Below are positions 48,363 through 61,461 of a DNA stretch of 64,000 bases, piece after piece. Each line of letters begins with the position of its first letter. Position 1 is the stretch's first letter. Source of the stretch: Diatrype stigma (Eukaryota; Ascomycota; Sordariomycetes; Xylariales; Diatrypaceae). The position numbers and the translations under genes were made by a program. The stretch lies in NCBI GenBank assembly GCA_022225965.2, contig JAKJXP020000078.1:171824-235823 (forward strand). Reading direction: 5' to 3'. Under the pieces are notes generated by a model, which had not been told where the DNA came from, made no database searches, and saw only the letters and a list, made by a program, of their open reading frames with translations.

Positions 48363-48718
48363 TGGCTACAGTTACAATCGGTCACCTTTATGGGGCTTTT
48401 CTTCGAAAGGTCCAAGCCGAAGCTGAATTTAACCAGCTGTTTTTCCGGTTCTTAAACTAGATTTCGTCGGAACAGGTATATCTTTTTTATATTATATAAT
48501 TATTTTATATCGTTGTTTTGTTTTATATTATTATTTTGTTTTATATTATTGTTTTATTTTATACGTATTATTATATGAAATTAACGGTTATTACTTATAG
48601 TACGAAAACGATAACGAAGTTCGACCTATGTATAACTTTCGAACCGAATTGCAGCAATACGATTATACGGTTCATAACGGGTATTTATGGCCCGTTATTC
48701 CTGCCGAAGACGACGAGG
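48363..48718 (+). pseudogene. Truncated two-exon gene fragment, unknown product
   Basis: After a pyrimidine-rich leader, ATG at 48,363 starts MATVTIGHLYGAFLRKVQ, which stays open apart from one in-frame TAG (about 48,459) up to a GTATAT donor near 48,474. A second exon after ATTACTTATAG (about 48,602-48,718) reads YENDNEVRPMYNF, then TELQQYDYTVHNGYLWPV and ends before GTACGT. I do not recognise the family. The codons are less mutated than the LINE copies around it. A LINE follows from about 48,776, so any later exons are lost. Confidence 0.5.
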
Positions 48719-48775
48719 TACGTTAAATTATTTTAAATTATAATGAAGTATTAATTAACGTTTTATTTAAGACTT

Positions 48776-51700
48776 CGTATTATATACAATTATTAAGGCC
48801 GAAATCGTAATTTAAACGAATATCGATTCCATTTCCTTATATCGCTTTAAGCGATAAGTACCGGACGCTCCGATTTAAAAATGGGTCGTAACATTTCCTT
48901 AAATCGTTAAATGCTTTAAAATATTTAGCTTTTGCCCGGAAAAACTTATTACGAAGGTTTCCAAAATTATCCAATATTAGATTTGCTTAGGCTTTTACGA
49001 TAAGCGATATTGCAATAACGACTTACGTTATTAATAATATAATAAGGATTATAAGATATACGAAATTACCCGCTAAAAGGGCGTTTATAAAAATAAAGTT
49101 AAATGTTTTAATTATTGCGGCCCTTATAAATTTAATTCGTTAATATGTCCGACCCGATTAATAAGAAAAAATAATAAAATCGTCCGGCTAATTAAATAAT
49201 AATTCATTAAAATTAAACAATTAAATAAATAATAATATAACAAAATATTACGGGAAAAAAAACCCCCAATAACCGGCACAACTAGTCCAAACCTAAGTTT
49301 CGGCTTCGGCTTAAGCCCAGGCTTAGACTTCGGTATTCGCAAATAAAACAAAAAAGGAAAATAACCTTATGGGGTCTTTTATTCCAATAAGCCCTAAATC
49401 CCTTAAAGAACTTCGACTGCCTTTTTCTTTTTTTTCGTTATTACAAATAACATAACGGATATCACCTTAACCCCTTATCTTTATTCCTATTTTCGCCCCC
49501 GTTTCTGCTTATATTGCTGCCGTTGCTGCCGCCGTTACGGCCAAAAGTACGACCGGGGATAACGGCAAGGAAAACGGCGAGAATATTTATATCGGTAACG
49601 CCGAAAAAAAAAGGGACGATCCTTTATACGACGACGAAAAAAAAACAAAAGAGTATCCCATATTAGCGGACCCCTTTATTTTAAACGTTACTTAAGTAAC
49701 AAATAAACGTTAGGTCCAATTCCGTAAAGCCATCGCTAAAAATGCCTTAACAACAAGGGCTAACGACGATATCGACGAATTAATAAATACTTTCCGCTTA
49801 AGTAAAATAATTCCCTCCAAAAACAAATCCGATCCTTATAGCTGGAAAACCGACGAAAAGAAAAAGGCGCGATACGTTCGGAAAAAAACAAACTGTTACG
49901 ACCGCTAGGAATAACGAAACGATTTCGGCCCTTTTATAGCAGTACCGCCCGATTTCCTAAATAGCTGCTTATAATATAAATTAATACCCGTAAAAATAAA
50001 AATAAAGGCACCATATACGATATAGCACTTAAAACGACAAACGACGTAAAAACGGACGTCGTATTAATATAAAAGCCATAAATAATAACGTTTCATAATA
50101 AAAAACAAACCAAAACCCATTCCCGATATAATACCTTTTCGCCGGTAAAAAACTAAACGGAATATTTTAAAGTCCTTATATACGTCCGAAAAAACCCGAC
50201 TTTTAATATTACGCAATTGCGTTCTTTCGTTATTAAAAACGCGGTCGTAATGTAAATTAACGACGTTATTATCGGAAACGTTTATTTTAACGGCGAAACG
50301 CTTTACGTTTTATTTGCAAAACTGAAATAATAAAAACCCGATTTCTAAAAAGTAATAATAGGGGATTTTAACGTTATTTATTAAACATAGCAGTTACGAT
50401 AACGACAACGACATAACGGATTAAAATAAAAAATTACAAACTAGTTTAAAAGTTAAAACCTTTAGGTTTTTAATAAAAACAAGTCTACGTATTATTTAAA
50501 AAATACAATTAACCTTATAGCCTTTAATATATCGGAAAGCATAATAAGAATTAATAACGATATATATACGAACTTTAATTATTATATGTTAATCGGTAAA
50601 ATATCGGTCGGCAAATCCGCTAAGGTCCTTAAATCCAAATTTACTTTTCCGTTAAACGCGGCCTTAAAATTTTTCCAGCTTATTTATACGTATTAAATTA
50701 AAAGATCCGCAATACTTATATTAGCTTAAAAATATAAAAACTTAATCTTTCGGTTATTAAAAACGCTTAATTGCGTAATAAAAGCATTAAGAAAGTCCAA
50801 ACATAATCGCGAACGAAATGCGTCGTAATAAACGAAAAAATGTAATAAAATTATTAAACGGATGCAATAATCGGCAATAAAAAACGGAATCCCGAATTCG
50901 AATATAGCGAAGGAACATAAATCCATTATCCGATAAACAAAAAAGTAATATTAAAAATAATAAATAACCAATGCCATTTTAAATAAATTAATTTATAATA
51001 TAATAAATTAACATAAACTTAAAAACAATTTCCAAATTTTCTTAATAATAAACGGCAATCGAATAATAACCGATACAAAAAAAAAATTAATTATTTTAAG
51101 CATAAAATTTTCGTTTTATAAGCAAACGGCGAAAATATCGACGACCCGTAACGCCCATTCGAATCCTACGACTTAAATTCCTTTACGGCTAATCCTTCGG
51201 TTATCGCTTATATATACGAATTAATTTCCTAAAATTAAACAATAACGATAGCGAAAATAAAGAACGTTTATATTAAAACCTCCAATACGGCTTCGGGAAA
51301 AAACGAATTAACGGCCTTGTTATTTTAATATGCATAACCGGTTATTAAAAACGCGATTCGTACGCTTTATAAAAAATATTTGCAATACGGATATTATTTA
51401 ATACCGTTTCGTATTACCGAAATCGTTATGCTTTTAAAGGTAAATAAATCCGATTTTACGGCAATAAAATCTTAACGCTTTATTTCCTTTCTTTTTTATT
51501 TCGGCAAAGGCCTAAAACGGCTAATCGCTAAGTATATATCGATAACAGCTATTTGCAAAGAAATTATTAATACCTAATAATTTAAAGCCTTATCCAAAAA
51601 ATCGGCATTAAACCTAGCAATATATGTCATATACGACGTAAAAGCAACTTTCGTCCAACATAAAGTTGCATCGCTTTTAATTCTAAACGTTACCGGCGCT

Positions 51701-53955
51701 TTTAATACGATATTACGTAATAAACTGATACTTCGATTTCGGTAATAAAAATGGGATTATTTATTAATTAAATAAATCGATTTATTTATAACTAACCGCT
51801 TCGCATTTATCCGAATAAAAAACGTTATTACAAATTTTAATTTTCTATTTTACGGCGTTCCTTAAGGCTTTTTAATATTCCTAATATTATTTATGCTATA
51901 TACGGAATCCTTTTTTCGAAAAAATGCCCTATTAATTCGTTTTAGATATGCCAATAACGTCGCAATATTATATATAAGTAAAACCATAATTAAAACCTCC
52001 GCTTTATTAACAGCCGATATCTTAAATACCCTTAATTGGAAACGGAAAAACGCCCTTACTTTCGATTTAACCAAAAGCGACCTTAAATATTTTTATAAAA
52101 GCAGGACCCTTTTAAATGTATCGGTTATTACGGGAAATTTTAAAATATACCCATCTAACGAAATAATTAAATGGCTAAGAATTCTTTTCGATTCCAAGCT
52201 TAATTTTAAAAAATACGTTTTTAAATAAATTATTAAGGCCTTACGTATCGCCAATTATATTCGTTACCTTAATAAAGTAATAAAGAAATTGGTACTAAAT
52301 AAAACCGCATTAACAATAAAGACCTACGTAATACCAATAGTTACTTACGGCGCAAAAGCCTGATATCCAGAAAAAAAGCGTCCAGCGATTAAGAAATAAG
52401 GACTCGCGTTTATAAGCGGGATATTTCGTAATTTCCGATAAGCCACTTAAGGTTGCCGTTAAGGCAATTCTCCTAACTTAACGTATTATTAACGTTCCCA
52501 TTTTATACCGCAAATTAAGCATTTCCCTTATGGAAATAATATACAAGCAAATACGAAAACGATATGCTATTTAATTCCGCAACTTAAATCCGATTTATTC
52601 GATTATTTAACGCGCCAATTAACCAAAAAAATAATGGCTTACGCGATTATAATTAACGTCGGATTTAATAATAAACTACCCCCGCCTTTTATTCCTAAAC
52701 AGGAAATGGCCAAATAAGCCGCTATCCGTTTTAGCCGATAAAAAAAAACGCCCATAAAAAATAACTTAAATCCGGTTTTTTTCGAAACCTAATCATTTAT
52801 TTTAATGGCTTTAAAATCAATTGAATTGGTTGGGGTTTTATTACTTATTAAGGCGGCAAACGTTTATATATAGCCAATGGATTATTTTTAAACGTAAAGG
52901 TTTTCGACGATAAAGTAATAATTATACGCAAAGCGGTACAATAAACAAAAAACGTTTAATACAACTTAAAACCCTTTCCGATAGGTTTATATTTTTGCAT
53001 TAATAATACAGCAATTATTCGATATATTTTCGGATATCTTTCGAATAATTCTTAATAAAACCTTTTAATCTTTCATTAAGCTGTTTCTTAAATACGCCCT
53101 TAAGCCTTTTCCGTTTAATAGGCTCCCGAATACGTCGAAATCGAAAGCAACGAAACCGCAAACGCTTAAACCAAGTTAAACGCAAAGCGACCGGCTATTA
53201 ACGATAACGACCATATTACCGGCATCATAACCCTTATTTACCTTAAACGCATTAGCCGGAAAAAACGTTTATTCGTTTTTTTTACTTAATAGTCCCGCAA
53301 TATATCCCCTTCTTATTAACGCTAAAGGCTCGAAATAAAAAAGTTCTCCAAAAAGCTTTCCTTTATTCGAACAACTTTATACCGTCTTTTCGTAAAACGT
53401 TCCGGCCATAAGAACTTCGTTAATTATTACATACGCTTTAACCATTTTAAAAATCTTATTACCAAATATTAATGCCGATACGGTGCTAAAAAAAGCCAAG
53501 CCATGTTGCCTCTTACGACCTATTTTAGGGCACCCTCCGGACCTTAAGGATCCGGCACGGACGCGAAACGAACGAACTTCTTGGCCATAATGGCCACCGA
53601 AACTTCGTAGCCTTTATCGAAAAGGCACATTCCTATAGGACGTTAACGGAAAAATAAAACAACATTTCTAAACGCCGCTTTAAAGGACAAATAACGGACA
53701 ATAACGAGGCTCCGAAAGAAAATAACCATTTATCGAAAAAATAAAAACTCTTTCCTAGGTTAAACCCTAATACGCTCGTACTTTATTTCGGGCCTATCCC
53801 TTAATACTCCAGCCGTCCCATACATTATACAGTATCGGTACCTATATAAACTTAATCATCTTGATTATATATCACACACCCCCTTCGGGAATAAAATGTA
53901 TGTAGCTAAATAAATCCACCCGGACGTAAAGAATTCATTATTAACATTATTATGA
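48776..53955 (+). mobile_element. LINE copy, RIP-degraded, nearly complete ORF2
   Basis: It begins inside ORF1; the knuckle near 49,095 reads KCFNYCGPYKFNSLIC. It runs through the junction (49,370-49,450), endonuclease (about 50,200-50,400 and 50,800), reverse transcriptase (51,890-52,370), RNase H (about 52,830-53,050), the C-terminal block (53,460-53,520) and the 3' end with a partly mutated (TCA)n tail (53,936-53,955). Confidence 0.8.
51893..52228 (+). pseudogene. LINE reverse transcriptase fragment, YADD mutated to YANN
   Basis: The open frame has LYTESFFRKNALLIRFRYANN, here the catalytic YADD box has become YANN through two GAY-to-AAY changes. The downstream NWKRKNALTFDLTKSDLKYF block is conserved with the other copies. 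Confidence 0.85.
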
Positions 53956-55445
53956 ATAGATTTGGTACTGGATAATTTTGGGGACCCTTATAATAAGTTT
54001 TTCCGAACGGAAATTAAATATCCTAAAACGTTTAACGATTTAAAGGAATGCTACGACTTATTTTTAAATCGAAACGTCCGATATATATCGCTTGAAACGA
54101 TATAAGAAAATGAAATTAACGTTCGTTTAAGTTACGACTTTAGCTTTAATAACCGTATCGATAAATTAAGGACTTATATAAATACGGAATTCCTTTACGA
54201 CCTTAATTAGGATATATGTATGCCAATTCTTAATTTTCTTAATAATTAGGCTCTTTATTTTGAAAATTTCGTCGAGGATATATTGCCTAGCGGTATTATT
54301 ACGAAAACATAACGCCCATTTAGTTTTAACCTTTTGGACGTTAATGATTTCGCATAAGTTAAACTTTAAAGTATTTATTACCGTAGTCCGTACGTTTATA
54401 AGTCGCAAAGCGTATTAGGAATAATCGGAAATAAATCGAAAGAAAAGGCGGTTATCGGCCTTTTCCGCGGGCTAAGATGTTAATCGGTTGGGGCCAAGGT
54501 TTAAAGAATGCATTTTTTTGGGCTTCCTAGATATCCTTGTTACGTTGGTTTAATTCTGGGCTTTTTTATTTTCAAAGCGAACTGCCGTTACATAAAACTT
54601 GAATTAAGGTTAAAGTTAAAATAATAAAGACGGCAATAATAATATAACTATGGATTTCGAAAATATAATGTAAAAAATATACGTCGTTCGTAAAGGAATA
54701 TGGGCGTGTTTTTAAGGGATTCGTTAAAAACGAGGTAGATAAGGTTTTTTAGTGGTATTAACGGAAAGAAGAAGCGTAACGAAAGGTTATTAGGCCGTTT
54801 GTTTTGCGTATGTTATGGGAAAAAGGGGAAGTATTAAAGTTCTTCGGGCTTTTCGTATTCGCAAAGTTAATTATAAATTGCTTGATTTGTTAATATGCCA
54901 GCCGGATTTATTATTAATATATAAGCATGAATTATTAAAATGTATTTCGGGCGGTATCGAAAAATAAGAAATAAATTATAACCACCTCGAATTTAATTCG
55001 GCTACTTTGGTTTTTTTTTTTACGTATCAATTTGATTACGGCCAAAATAAAATTTACTAGGGCATTTTTAGGGGTTTTTAAGGGGAATTAAATAAAGAGG
55101 TTTTCCTGGAACTTATGTTTTTTCGGGATACCGGATTTTGCTGCCGTTTTATTATTTGGCCTTTTTAAAACGAAAGGAATAACTTTCGGGTTATTGTCGT
55201 TATTATTATTATTAGCTATCGTAAATGGGTTTATAGGAATAATAAGCGCCGGTTTTTTAAGACCTGTTTCGGGGGTTTATTACGGGGGGGTTAAGGGCCG
55301 CTAAGGGTAAACGGTATCCGATATTTTCGAAGGGTTTGCCTGATCCAAAGGCAAGTATAAGAGTAAAGCCTACGATATAAGAGAGAATTATACGAAGAAA
55401 AGTCTTAATAAAGTATAGAAATAGGAAAAGAAAATTATAAAAGGA
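53956..55445 (-). mobile_element. LINE 5' fragment (leader and ORF1)
   Basis: On the minus strand it carries the 5' leader (about 55,445-55,260), ORF1 N-terminus (start near 55,220) and ORF1 down to 53,956, where the tail of the plus-strand LINE meets it. It is head-to-head with the next LINE. Confidence 0.7.
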
Positions 55446-58400
55446 TAAATCCTAATTCCAATCCGTAGAAAAGAAAACCGATAACCGGCTTTTTTTTTTA
55501 CGCTTTATTTTTAATTATTTATGGCATGCTTTACGTTTCGTAAACGTCCGGATTATAATGGTCGATATTTTAAAGTTCAGTTTGCAAGAAATTATCGACG
55601 CCCAAAAAGTTAAAACCGATTGGGCTTTATGATTCCGCAATAATACCGCCAAACAATATATTCTCGACGAAGCTTTCAAAATAAAGGGCCTAATTATCGA
55701 AAAAGTTAAAAACTGGCATACTTATATTTTGGTCGAGGTTTTAAAGCAATTTCGCATTTATATAAGCCTTTAATTTATCGATTTAATTATTAAAGCTAAA
55801 ATCGTAGCTTAAACGGGCGTCGACTTTATTTTCCTATATTGCTTTAAGCGATATATATCGGACGTTTCGATTCAAAAATGGATCGTAACGTTTCCTTAAA
55901 CCGTTAAACGCTTTAAGGTATTTAGTTTCCGTTTAAAAAAGCTTATTATTAAGGTTTTTAAAATTATTTAATACCAGATTTGCTTGGATTTTTACGATAA
56001 GCGCCATTATAATAACGATTTACGTTGCTAATAATGCGACAAAAAACATAAGATATATAAGGCCATCCGTTAAAAAAGCGTTTACGAAAATAGGATCAAG
56101 TGCCTTAATTGCTGCGGCCCTTATAAATACGATTCGCTAGCATATCCGGTTCGATCGATAAAAAAAACCGGCAAAATCGTCCGGTTAATTAAAAAATAAT
56201 TCGCCGAAATTAAGCAATTAAGAAAGCAAGAATATAATAAAGTATTACGGAAAGAAAAAGGCCCAATAATCGATTTAATCCCAGCCTTAATTTCGAATTC
56301 AAAATCAGATTTAAATGCTTAAAAATAAAAACAAAAAGAAACGACCTTATTGAATCTCTTATTCCGACGGATTCCAAGATTTTTAAGGAATTAAGATTAC
56401 CATTATTATTTTTGCCGTTAATAGCAATGGTACGACGGATACTACTTTAATTCCCCATTTTCGCTTTCGTTCTTATTGCTATTATTACCGCTATTGCGGC
56501 TACGAGCATAACCGAAAATGGCAAAAAAACGGCAAGGATATTTACATTAACGACGCCGAAAAAAAAGAAATAACCCTTTATACGGTAACGACGGAAAAAC
56601 GAAGGAATATTCCATATCAGCGCGCCCCCTTATTTTAAACGTTATTTAAGCAGCAAATAAACGTTAAGTTCGATTCCCTAAAGCCATCGGCAAAAGCGCC
56701 TTAATAACCGGCGATGATATCGACGAATTAGCAAATACCTTCCGCTTACGCAGGGTTATTCTTCCCAAAAAGGAATCCGATCCTTACAATTGGGAAACCG
56801 ACGAAAAGAAAGGCGCGACATATTCGGGAAAAAACAAATTTCCGCAACCGCTGGAAATAACGGAAGGATTCCGGCTTTTTTATAGCAGTACCGCTTAATT
56901 ATTTAAATAATTATTTATAATATAAATTAATATTCGCAAAAAAAAAAGGGGCATTATATACGATATAGCGCTTAAAACGGCAAACGACGTAAAAATAAAC
57001 GTCGTATTAATATAAAAACCGTAAATCGTAATATTTTACGGTAAACGATAAACCAAAATCCATTCCCGATAGGACATATTCTCGCCGATAAGAAATTGGA
57101 CAAAATATTCCAAGATCTTTATATACGTTTGGAAAAACCTTTAATTTAATATTACGCAATTGCGTCTTTTTATTATTAAAAACGCGGTCGTAATATAAAT
57201 TAACGACGTTACCATTAAAAACGTTTACTTAAATGGCGACATATTTTATGCGTTATTTACGGAATTAAAACAATAAAAGCCAAATCCTTAAAAGGTAATA
57301 ATAAGCGATTTTAATGCGATATATTAAACGTAATAGCCGTAATAACGCAAACGGCATAACGAATCGGAATAAAAGGTTATAAATTAATTTAAAAGCCAAA
57401 ATTTATAAATCTTTAATAAAAACGAACCTATATATTATTTGGACAATATTATCGATTTTATGGCTTTTAATAACCCGGAAAGCTCCATAAAGGTCGATAA
57501 CGATATATATACCAATTCCGATTATTATATATTAATCGGCAAAATATTAATAAGTAAATCCGTTAAGATTTTTAAGCCTAAATTTACTTTTCCGTTGGAT
57601 ATAATATTAAAATGTTTCCAGTTTATTTATATATATTAAATAAAATAATTAATTGCATTTATATTAGCCCAAAAATGCGAAAGCTTAACCGGTTGCTTTT
57701 TAAATACGCTTAATTAAGCAATAAAAGCATTAAAAAAGTTTAAATATAACCGCAAACGAAACGCGTTTTAATGAAACGAAAAATGCGATAAGGTTATTGA
57801 AAAAAAGCAATAATCGGCAATTATTTCGGAAAATAAAACCCCGAATTCGGATACGGCGAAAAAACATAAGTCCATTATTCGACGAATAAAAAAATAATAC
57901 TAAAAGCGGCAAATAATTAGCGCTATTTCGAATATATTTATGTATAACATAATAAAATAAAATAAGCTTAAGGATAACTTTTAAGCTTTATTAATAATAA
58001 ACGGCGACCGAATAATAATAAATACGGAAAAAAGATTTATTATTTCCGGCATAAGGTTTTCGTTTCCTAAATTAACGGCAAAAATATTAAAAACCCGTAA
58101 CGCTTATTCGAACCCCATAATTTCGATTCTTTTGCATTAAACCCTTTTGCATTTATATATATATACGAACCTATCCCTTAAACGTAATCGATAATAATAA
58201 CGGAAACAAAGAATGTTTATATAAAAACCCTTAATACGGCATTAGGAAAAAACGAACTAATAGCTATATTATTTTAATACGTATAGCCGGCCATTAAAAA
58301 CGCCGTTCGTACGTTTTATAAAAGATACCTACGATACGGATATTATTTAACGCCTTTTTATATAGCCGAAATTATTATGCTTTTCAAAATAAGCAAATCC

Positions 58401-60934
58401 GACTTTACGGCAATAAAATCCTAACGCCTTATTTTCTTTTTTTCCTATTTCGGAAAGGGCCTAAAACGGCTAATTACTAAACGCATATTAATAATAACCA
58501 TATGCAAAGGCGTTATTAATACCTAGCAATTCGGTATGCTGCTTAAAAGATTAGCATTAAACCTAATATCCTGCGTTATATATAACGTAGAAACGGCCTT
58601 CGTTTAAAACAAAATTGCATCGTTTTTAATACTAAATATTATAAACGCCTTTAACGTAATATTATGCGGCAAATTAATATTTCGATTACGGCAATAAAAA
58701 TGAAACCATTTGCTAATTAAATAAATCGATTCGTTCATAACTAATCGCTTTACATTTATCCAAATAAAAAACGTTATTACAAATTTTGGCCCTTTATTTT
58801 ATAACGTTCCTTAAGGCTTTTTAATATTCCCAATATTATTTATATTATATACGGAACCCTTTTTTCGAAAAGGCGCCTTATTAATTCGCTTTGGATATGC
58901 CGACGATATAGCAATATTACGGATAAATAAAACCATAACCGAAGTTTTAATTTTATTATTAGTCGATATTTTAAACATTTTCAATTGAAAACGAAAAAAC
59001 GCCTTTATTTTCGATTTAAGCAAAAGCGATTTTAAATATTTCCATAAAAGCCGGACTTTTTTAAACGTACCGGTTATTGCGGGAAACTCTAAGATATATC
59101 CATTTAAAAAAAGCGATTAAATGGTTAAAATCTTTTTCGATTCCAAGCTAAGCTTTAAGAAATACGCATTTAAGTAAGTCGTTAAGGCCTTATGTGCCGT
59201 TAATTACATTCGTTATTTTAATAAAGTAGCAAAGAAATTATTACCGAACAAACTGGCGATAGCAGCAAAAGCTTACGTAATACCAATGGCCACATTCGGC
59301 GCAAAAGTCTGGTATTCGGGAAAAAACCGCCCAGCAATTAAGGGCCAAAATCTCGTATTAACCGGCATTCTGGGGCACTTTATAATTTCCGATAAGCCAT
59401 TTAGAATTGCCGCTAAAGCAATCCTTTTAATTTAATGCATTATTAATATTCTCATTTTGTATCGCAAATTAAGAATTCCCCTTACGGAAATGATATACGA
59501 GCAAATACGAAGGCGATACGTTATTTAATTCCGTAATTTAAATCCGACTTATTCGGTCGTATAACGAATTAACCAATTAAAAAGATAATAGCCTATACGA
59601 TTATAATTAGTTTTAAACTTAATAACAAATTGCTTCCGCCCTTTATTGCTAAATAAAAAATAACCAAATAAGCCATTATCCGTTTTAGCCGACAAAAAAA
59701 AGGAAAAATCGTTTATAAAAAATGACTCGATTCCGTTTTTTTGAAACCTGGTTATTTATTTTAATGGCTTTAAAATCGACCAAATTAGCTGGGGCTTTGT
59801 TGCTTATTAAGGTTACAAACGCTTATATTTAGCCAATGGATTATTTTCAAATGCGGAAGTTTTCCACGGCAAAGTAATAGCCGCGCATAAAGCGGCTTAA
59901 TAAGCAAAAAACGTATGATATAACCTAGACTTTTTTTTAATAGGTTTATATTTTTATATCGATAATATGGCAATCATTTGATATATTCTTAAATATTTAT
60001 CGAATAACTCTTAATAAAACTTTTTGTTTTTTTATTAAGTTATTTTTCGAATTCGATTATTAATTCTTTTTATTTAATAAATTCCGGAATACGTTAAAAT
60101 CGGAAGTAACAAGGCCGTAAACGCCTAAGCCAAATTCGGCGCAAAACGACCGGCCTTCGACGACGATAACCACATTATCGGCACCATAACCCTTTTTTAT
60201 TTTCGACGCATCAATCGAAAAAAACGTTTATTCGTTTTTTTAGTAATAATTACGTAATATATTCCCGTTATATTATCGATGGAAATTCGAAATAAACAAG
60301 TCCCTTAAAAAGCCTTTCCTTATTCGTATAATATTATACCGCCTTTTTGCAAAACGCTTTAGCCATAAAGACTTCGTTAGTTATTATAAACGCTTCGGGC
60401 ATTTCGACGTTACCGACGGGTGCCGCTACCGATATGGAGAAAATAAGGAACCAGGTTATGTCGTTTTTTATAATTTATTTTAAGGTGCCTTCCGGTTTTT
60501 CGGGATCCGGGCGGAATACGAAGCGGACGAATTTTTCGGCCATAATGGCTATCGAAACTTCGTAGCCTTTATCGAGAAAGTCCGTTTATATGGCCGTCGG
60601 CGGAGGAATAAATTATAATACGTTAAATTTTAATTTAAAGGAAAAATAAGGGTGGCAAGGCTTAAGGAAGATAAAACATTTTAGTGGAGAATAAAACCCA
60701 TTTCTTATGTTAAACCCTAATACGCTTGCGTTTTGTTTTGGGCCTGCCCATTCGGGCCCGCCCTTTAATATTCCAGCCGTTCCATATATTATATAATATC
60801 GGCATTTATGTAAACTTAGTTATTTTATAAGATCACTTCTTATATATCCCTTTCGGGAGTGGGCTATATGTAATTAAGTAGCTAGCTAAATAGGTTCATT
60901 TAGAGGTAAAAATATATCATTATCATTATTATGC
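55446..60934 (+). mobile_element. Near full-length LINE copy, RIP-degraded
   Basis: This is the longest copy and serves as reference for the others. ORF1 begins near 55,560 (VDILKFSLQEIIDAQKV), with its knuckle near 56,108 (KCLNCCGPYKYDS). Then come the junction (56,340-56,400), endonuclease (about 57,150-57,300), reverse transcriptase (58,850-59,330; GYADD near 58,890), RNase H (about 59,780-60,000), the C-terminal block (about 60,400-60,480) and the 3' end (60,770-60,934). The tail is partly mutated (TCA/TTA). RT plus RNase H in one ORF2 and a Cys/His C-terminus resemble Tad/I-like fungal LINEs. All frames contain many stops. Confidence 0.82.
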
Positions 60935-61461
60935 GACGCAAACCGAACAGGCCCCTTAGCCCGCTGCCGCCAGCAATGGCAACAAATCCGGCAATTTCTG
61001 CCATCCGCCACCGACTTCCGACTTCCGCCAAGCCGCTGGCACCGATTACCGACGTCCCCTGCCCCCTCCGCAGACCTAACGTCCCCTTCTTCCATACGAC
61101 GTCCCCCTTATAACCATCCGCCGAGCCGCCCATTATTCGACGATCCCGCCGTCGACTGGCAGCCCCCCCAGCCAACGGTACCCAAAAACCCCACCCGCCA
61201 CCAGTCATCTATGTGGCAACAACAATGCGTCGATTCCGCCCCCGACGCCCCAGCCCCAGCCCCTCCCCTTCTCTTTTTGTCAGCCCCAACTTGCTCGCGC
61301 TCTGTCCAGGGGCCCCCTGGGGCACCTTGGATATTCCAGCCGTCCCATACACTATACAGTATCGGGCTTATGTACGTAGTTATATATACCCCCTTCGGGG
61401 GTAGGTAGTTAGGTAGATAGGTCCATCCGGACGTAAAAATACATCATCATCATCATCATAG
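60935..61461 (+). mobile_element. Short GC-rich element sharing the LINE 3' end, little RIP
   Basis: The first 300 bases are GC-rich and unlike any other LINE part in the window. The last 200 bases, from TTCTCTTTTTGTCAGCCCCA onward, match the LINE 3' end, including both hairpins and the (ATC)n tail. CA/TG dinucleotides are abundant, so the copy has largely escaped RIP. It could be a SINE-like non-autonomous element or a 5'-truncated copy of a related LINE. Confidence 0.6.
61389..61432 (+). other. Two hairpins at the LINE 3' end
   Basis: CCCCCTTCGGGGG (61,389-61,401) and GTCCATCCGGAC (61,421-61,432) can each fold. The first has a UUCG-like loop. Versions of both occur in the other LINE 3' ends in this window; they may be the signal the reverse transcriptase recognises. 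Confidence 0.6.

Noticed and set aside
23800..60930. LTR retrotransposons in the AT-rich part
   Set aside because: I looked for paired direct LTRs, gag-pol order and a primer-binding site and saw none; the RT remnants all sit in LINE-type contexts with RNase H downstream and trinucleotide tails.
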